Shown piece after piece: positions 61,949 to 64,000 of a stretch of DNA of 64,000 nucleotides; within the stretch, counting starts at the first letter, position 1, and each line of letters opens with the position of its first letter. The stretch is from NCBI RefSeq assembly GCF_002902945.1, contig NZ_CP026102.1, positions 1,364,001 to 1,428,000 on the forward strand, read 5' to 3'. Under the pieces are notes generated by a model that did not search any database, was not told the DNA's origin, and saw only the letters and a program-made list of their open reading frames with translations. This DNA is from Paraburkholderia caribensis (lineage in GTDB: Bacteria > Pseudomonadota > Gammaproteobacteria > Burkholderiales > Burkholderiaceae). A program made the translations under genes and the position numbers.

Positions 61949-63103
61949 TCAAGCCGTGAATGGCAGTTCGGCCTGTATGGGCAACGGCGGAGCCTGCTCG
62001 CTCGCGAGTGAGAGCCCGCTCACGCGCACGCCGAGCAGCCGCAGCTTGCGTGTCAGCGCGACGCGTTTCAGGCACTCGGTTGCGGCGCGCCGGATCGCTG
62101 CCGCGTCCGAGGTCGCGGCGGGAATGGTCAGATCGCGCGTGACTGTGGAGAAATCGTCGAAGCGCAACTTGATGCCGATTGTGTGTCCGACGTAGCCCTT
62201 GCGCTGCAGGTCCTCCGCGACGCGCACGCACAGACGCGTGAACGACTCCGACAGCGCGGGCCGGTCATGGCGCGGATGCAGGTCGCGTTCGAACGTCGTC
62301 TCGCGGCTCATCGACTTCGGCTCGGATTCGACGACGACAGGACGCTCGTCGCTGCCTTGCGCGACATGTGTGAGCCATGTTGCGTATTTGAGTCCGAAGT
62401 TGGCCTGCAGCAGATCGGGCGCAGCATGCGCCAGATCGCCGACCGTGTTGATACCGAGCGCGGCCAGCCGATCGCTCGCCTTCGGTCCGATACCGTTGAT
62501 CTTCCGCGCGGCTAGCGGCCAGATGCGCGTGGGAATGTCTTCTGGCGTCAGGATGGTGAGACCGTCCGGCTTGTCCAGCTCGGAGCCGATCTTCGCGAGC
62601 AGTTTGTTCGGTGCGACGCAAATCGAACACGTCAGGCCTGTTGCGCCATGTACGGCCTGCTTGATGCGCGAGCCGATGTCGGCGGCATCGCCCGGTACGT
62701 CCGTGAGGTCGATATAGATTTCGTCGATGCCGCGATCTTCGATACGCGTCGTGAACCTGGCCACTTCCGCCTTGAAGAGACGCGAGTAATGACGGTAGGA
62801 ATCGAAGTCGGTAGGCAGCAGAATCGCGTCCGGCGCGAGTTGCGCGGCCTTCATCATGCCCATTGCCGAGAACACGCCGAATGCGCGCGCCTCGTAGGTC
62901 GAAGTCGTGACCACCCCGCGACCCGCGTAGTCCTTCAGCTTCGCAAAACGGCGCGTGCCGTCAGGCAAGGTTTCCGGTATCGCATTGCGCCCGCCGCCGA
63001 TCACGACGGGCTTGCCACGCAACTCCGGATAGCGCAGCAATTCGACGGATGCGTAGAACGCGTCCATGTCGAGATGCGCGATACGGCGGACGATGACACT
63101 CAT
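61949..63103 (-). CDS. dinB: DNA polymerase IV (Y-family)
   Basis: Translesion polymerase of 384 aa. The palm begins AHLDMDAFYASVELLRYPE with the first catalytic Asp, and the second acidic pair is in RGIDEIYIDLTDVPGDA (canonical SxDE is GIDE here). The helix-hairpin-helix INGIGPKASDRLAALGI and little-finger domain follow. A C-terminal beta-clamp motif is likely in the last residues. It lies 180 bp downstream of two small genes led by a LexA box; a TAAACT -10-like hexamer in the gap suggests it may also have its own promoter. Confidence 0.94.
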   Translation of the reverse strand: MSVIVRRIAHLDMDAFYASVELLRYPELRGKPVVIGGGRNAIPETLPDGTRRFAKLKDYAGRGVVTTSTYEARAFGVFSAMGMMKAAQLAPDAILLPTDFDSYRHYSRLFKAEVARFTTRIEDRGIDEIYIDLTDVPGDAADIGSRIKQAVHGATGLTCSICVAPNKLLAKIGSELDKPDGLTILTPEDIPTRIWPLAARKINGIGPKASDRLAALGINTVGDLAHAAPDLLQANFGLKYATWLTHVAQGSDERPVVVESEPKSMSRETTFERDLHPRHDRPALSESFTRLCVRVAEDLQRKGYVGHTIGIKLRFDDFSTVTRDLTIPAATSDAAAIRRAATECLKRVALTRKLRLLGVRVSGLSLASEQAPPLPIQAELPFTA

Positions 63104-63283
63104 GTTGCGTGATGCGGTTGGCGAGGGAGGACTGTGGTTGGTGCACGCGACGCCGGATTATTCCGCCTGCGCCGCTCACGCGAGCCACGGCGCGACAAAC
63201 GGCCAAGGGGCAAGGGGCAAGAACAAGCAGTTTAGCAAGTTGCCCGCGCGACATGGATGAAGCGCCCGCCGCCTTTGCATCCG

Positions 63284-63589
63284 TCAAACGCGAAACACAT
63301 TGCCATCCGGACCGATCTTGCGTGGGATGCTTCTGTTGCCGAGCCGCTTTGTCGCCACCACCGACGAAGCGCTGTGCCCCGCCTGTACGCTGCCGGGCTC
63401 GGTGACCTTTCTCGCAAGCCTTGGCGCTCCCGGCTTTTGCGCATGCGGACGCAATGGCTTTTGCACGGCCCGGGCCGCCGAATGACCCCGCGCTTCCGGC
63501 GGATTCCAGATTTCGACGTACTTTTCCGCGTGCGCCGCAGAAGTCAAAACCAGCGCAATGATCCCGACGCACAGACGACCTGCCTTCAT
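63284..63589 (-). CDS. Small secreted protein of unknown function, SOS-linked
   Basis: Protein of 101 aa with a signal peptide (MKAGRLCVGIIALVLTSAAH, cleavage after AHA). The mature part begins EKYVEIWNPPEARGHSAARA and is basic, Arg/Lys/Ala-rich. It overlaps the upstream gene by ATGA and has AAGGAG upstream. It is probably the second gene of a LexA-controlled unit. No family recognised. Confidence 0.7.
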   Translation of the reverse strand: MKAGRLCVGIIALVLTSAAHAEKYVEIWNPPEARGHSAARAVQKPLRPHAQKPGAPRLARKVTEPGSVQAGHSASSVVATKRLGNRSIPRKIGPDGNVFRV

Positions 63590-63855
63590 CGCTCACTCTC
63601 CTTGCCTGGAACTTCCTGACGGGCTTCGCTTGCCGGGGTGCGCGCAGGATCTTGCGCGAAGGCATGTGTCACTGCCGGGCGCGCCGTGCCGACGGACCGG
63701 CCATTCTCGCATGCATAGAACGTGGGCTCCCCCGCTTTCCCGCGACGGATCGCCTCGTCGATCTCCCACTCGCCGAACGCCGACTTCAGGTCCGCGACAA
63801 ACGCCGCGATCTCCGGCATCGGATGACCGGCGGGTTGATGCACACGCATTTCCAT
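63586..63855 (-). CDS. Small hypothetical protein, first gene of a LexA-box unit
   Basis: Protein of 89 aa, soluble. The central part MPEIAAFVADLKSAFGEWEI and then DEAIRRGKAGEPTFYACENG looks folded and conserved-like; the last 25 residues are polar and disordered. GAGGAG precedes the start. The LexA box 33 bp upstream strongly suggests induction by DNA damage. The function is unknown; no nuclease or polymerase motif is visible. Confidence 0.75.
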   Translation of the reverse strand: MEMRVHQPAGHPMPEIAAFVADLKSAFGEWEIDEAIRRGKAGEPTFYACENGRSVGTARPAVTHAFAQDPARTPASEARQEVPGKESER

Positions 63856-63887
63856 GACGCACGCTCCTCTTGAATCGCATGCCGATA

Positions 63888-63903
63888 CTGTATATTCATA
63901 CAG
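63888..63903 (-). promoter_or_regulatory. LexA (SOS) box
   Basis: CTGTATATTCATACAG, a perfect CTGT-N8-ACAG match with an AT-rich centre. On the minus strand it overlaps the -10 region of a promoter (TTGCGC, 17 bp, TACAGT). The start codon of the first small gene is 33 bp away. The remaining 63904-64000 shows no gene. Confidence 0.88.
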
Positions 63904-64000
63904 GCTTTTGCGCAATTGATATGCGGCATTCGCGGTCCGAACGGCGCACGAAAAAACGCCGGGTCGTCGCAATCTCGCAACGCCCGGCGTCAAGTCGTGA

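Noticed and set aside
63104..63283. Second LexA box directly before dinB
   Set aside because: No CTGT-N8-ACAG sequence is present in the gap; only a TAAACT hexamer that could be a -10.

Overview
The window looks like a chromosomal segment of a Burkholderiaceae bacterium, most likely Paraburkholderia or Caballeronia. The basis is very high GC with strong G/C third positions, a run of small Burkholderia-type families (DUF3563, DUF4148, DUF2760, YSC84 lipoprotein, superinfection-immunity-like protein), an acetoacetate decarboxylase / 3-hydroxybutyrate dehydrogenase / patatin operon, and many LysR, AraC and MocR regulators. I see no rRNA, tRNA, CRISPR array, transposase or prophage module.

Layout. 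1-7.5 kb: an RND tripartite efflux operon (adaptor cut by the window edge, inner-membrane pump, outer-membrane lipoprotein) followed by an orphan PqiB-type MCE protein. 7.5-11.7 kb: minus-strand genes for a PPK2 polyphosphate kinase, an RRM protein, two unknowns and acylphosphatase, with a 36-bp tandem array and a 659-bp near-palindromic non-coding element. 11.7-18.9 kb: a divergent NmrA/AraC pair, then a complete YtfQRT-YjfF sugar ABC operon on the minus strand. 18.9-24.4 kb: zinc-ribbon protein, TerC, NhaR-like regulator, RaiA-like protein, sirtuin, DUF4239, LysE exporter and a 42-aa gene. 24.8-32.9 kb: ketone-body/PHB operon, Tat lipoprotein phosphoesterase, hipBA, NUDIX, small envelope proteins. 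33.2-41.7 kb: flavin monooxygenase, exonuclease III with a histone-like tail, a DUF2760-Hsp70-Hsp70 operon and a universal stress protein. 41.9-49.7 kb: stress lipoprotein, GST-like protein, PTS-IIA fusion, SLATT and HNH proteins, FmdB zinc ribbon, LysR, MFS, esterase. 49.8-54.1 kb: a two-component system, secreted small proteins and DUF3563/TerB genes. 54.4-64 kb: TauD-type dioxygenase, J-domain protein, fucosyltransferase-like enzyme, pstS, MocR regulator, DNA polymerase IV and two small SOS-linked genes.

Regulatory structure is the most informative part. (1) Five promoters share a 16-bp box made of two 11-bp-spaced half-sites, always exactly 11 bp before a -10-like hexamer. They lie around the OmpR-type two-component system and upstream of a universal stress gene, two small secreted-protein genes, an unknown gene, and a roughly 89-nt transcript ending at an intrinsic terminator that could be a small RNA. 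This looks like a small stress/envelope regulon. (2) A perfect LexA box sits before two unknown small genes upstream of dinB. (3) Three palindromes spaced exactly 27 bp apart precede hipBA. (4) A Pho box lies upstream of pstS, with 4.7 copies of a 46-bp hairpin repeat between it and the start codon. All functional statements are from reading the sequence; no database or folding run was made.
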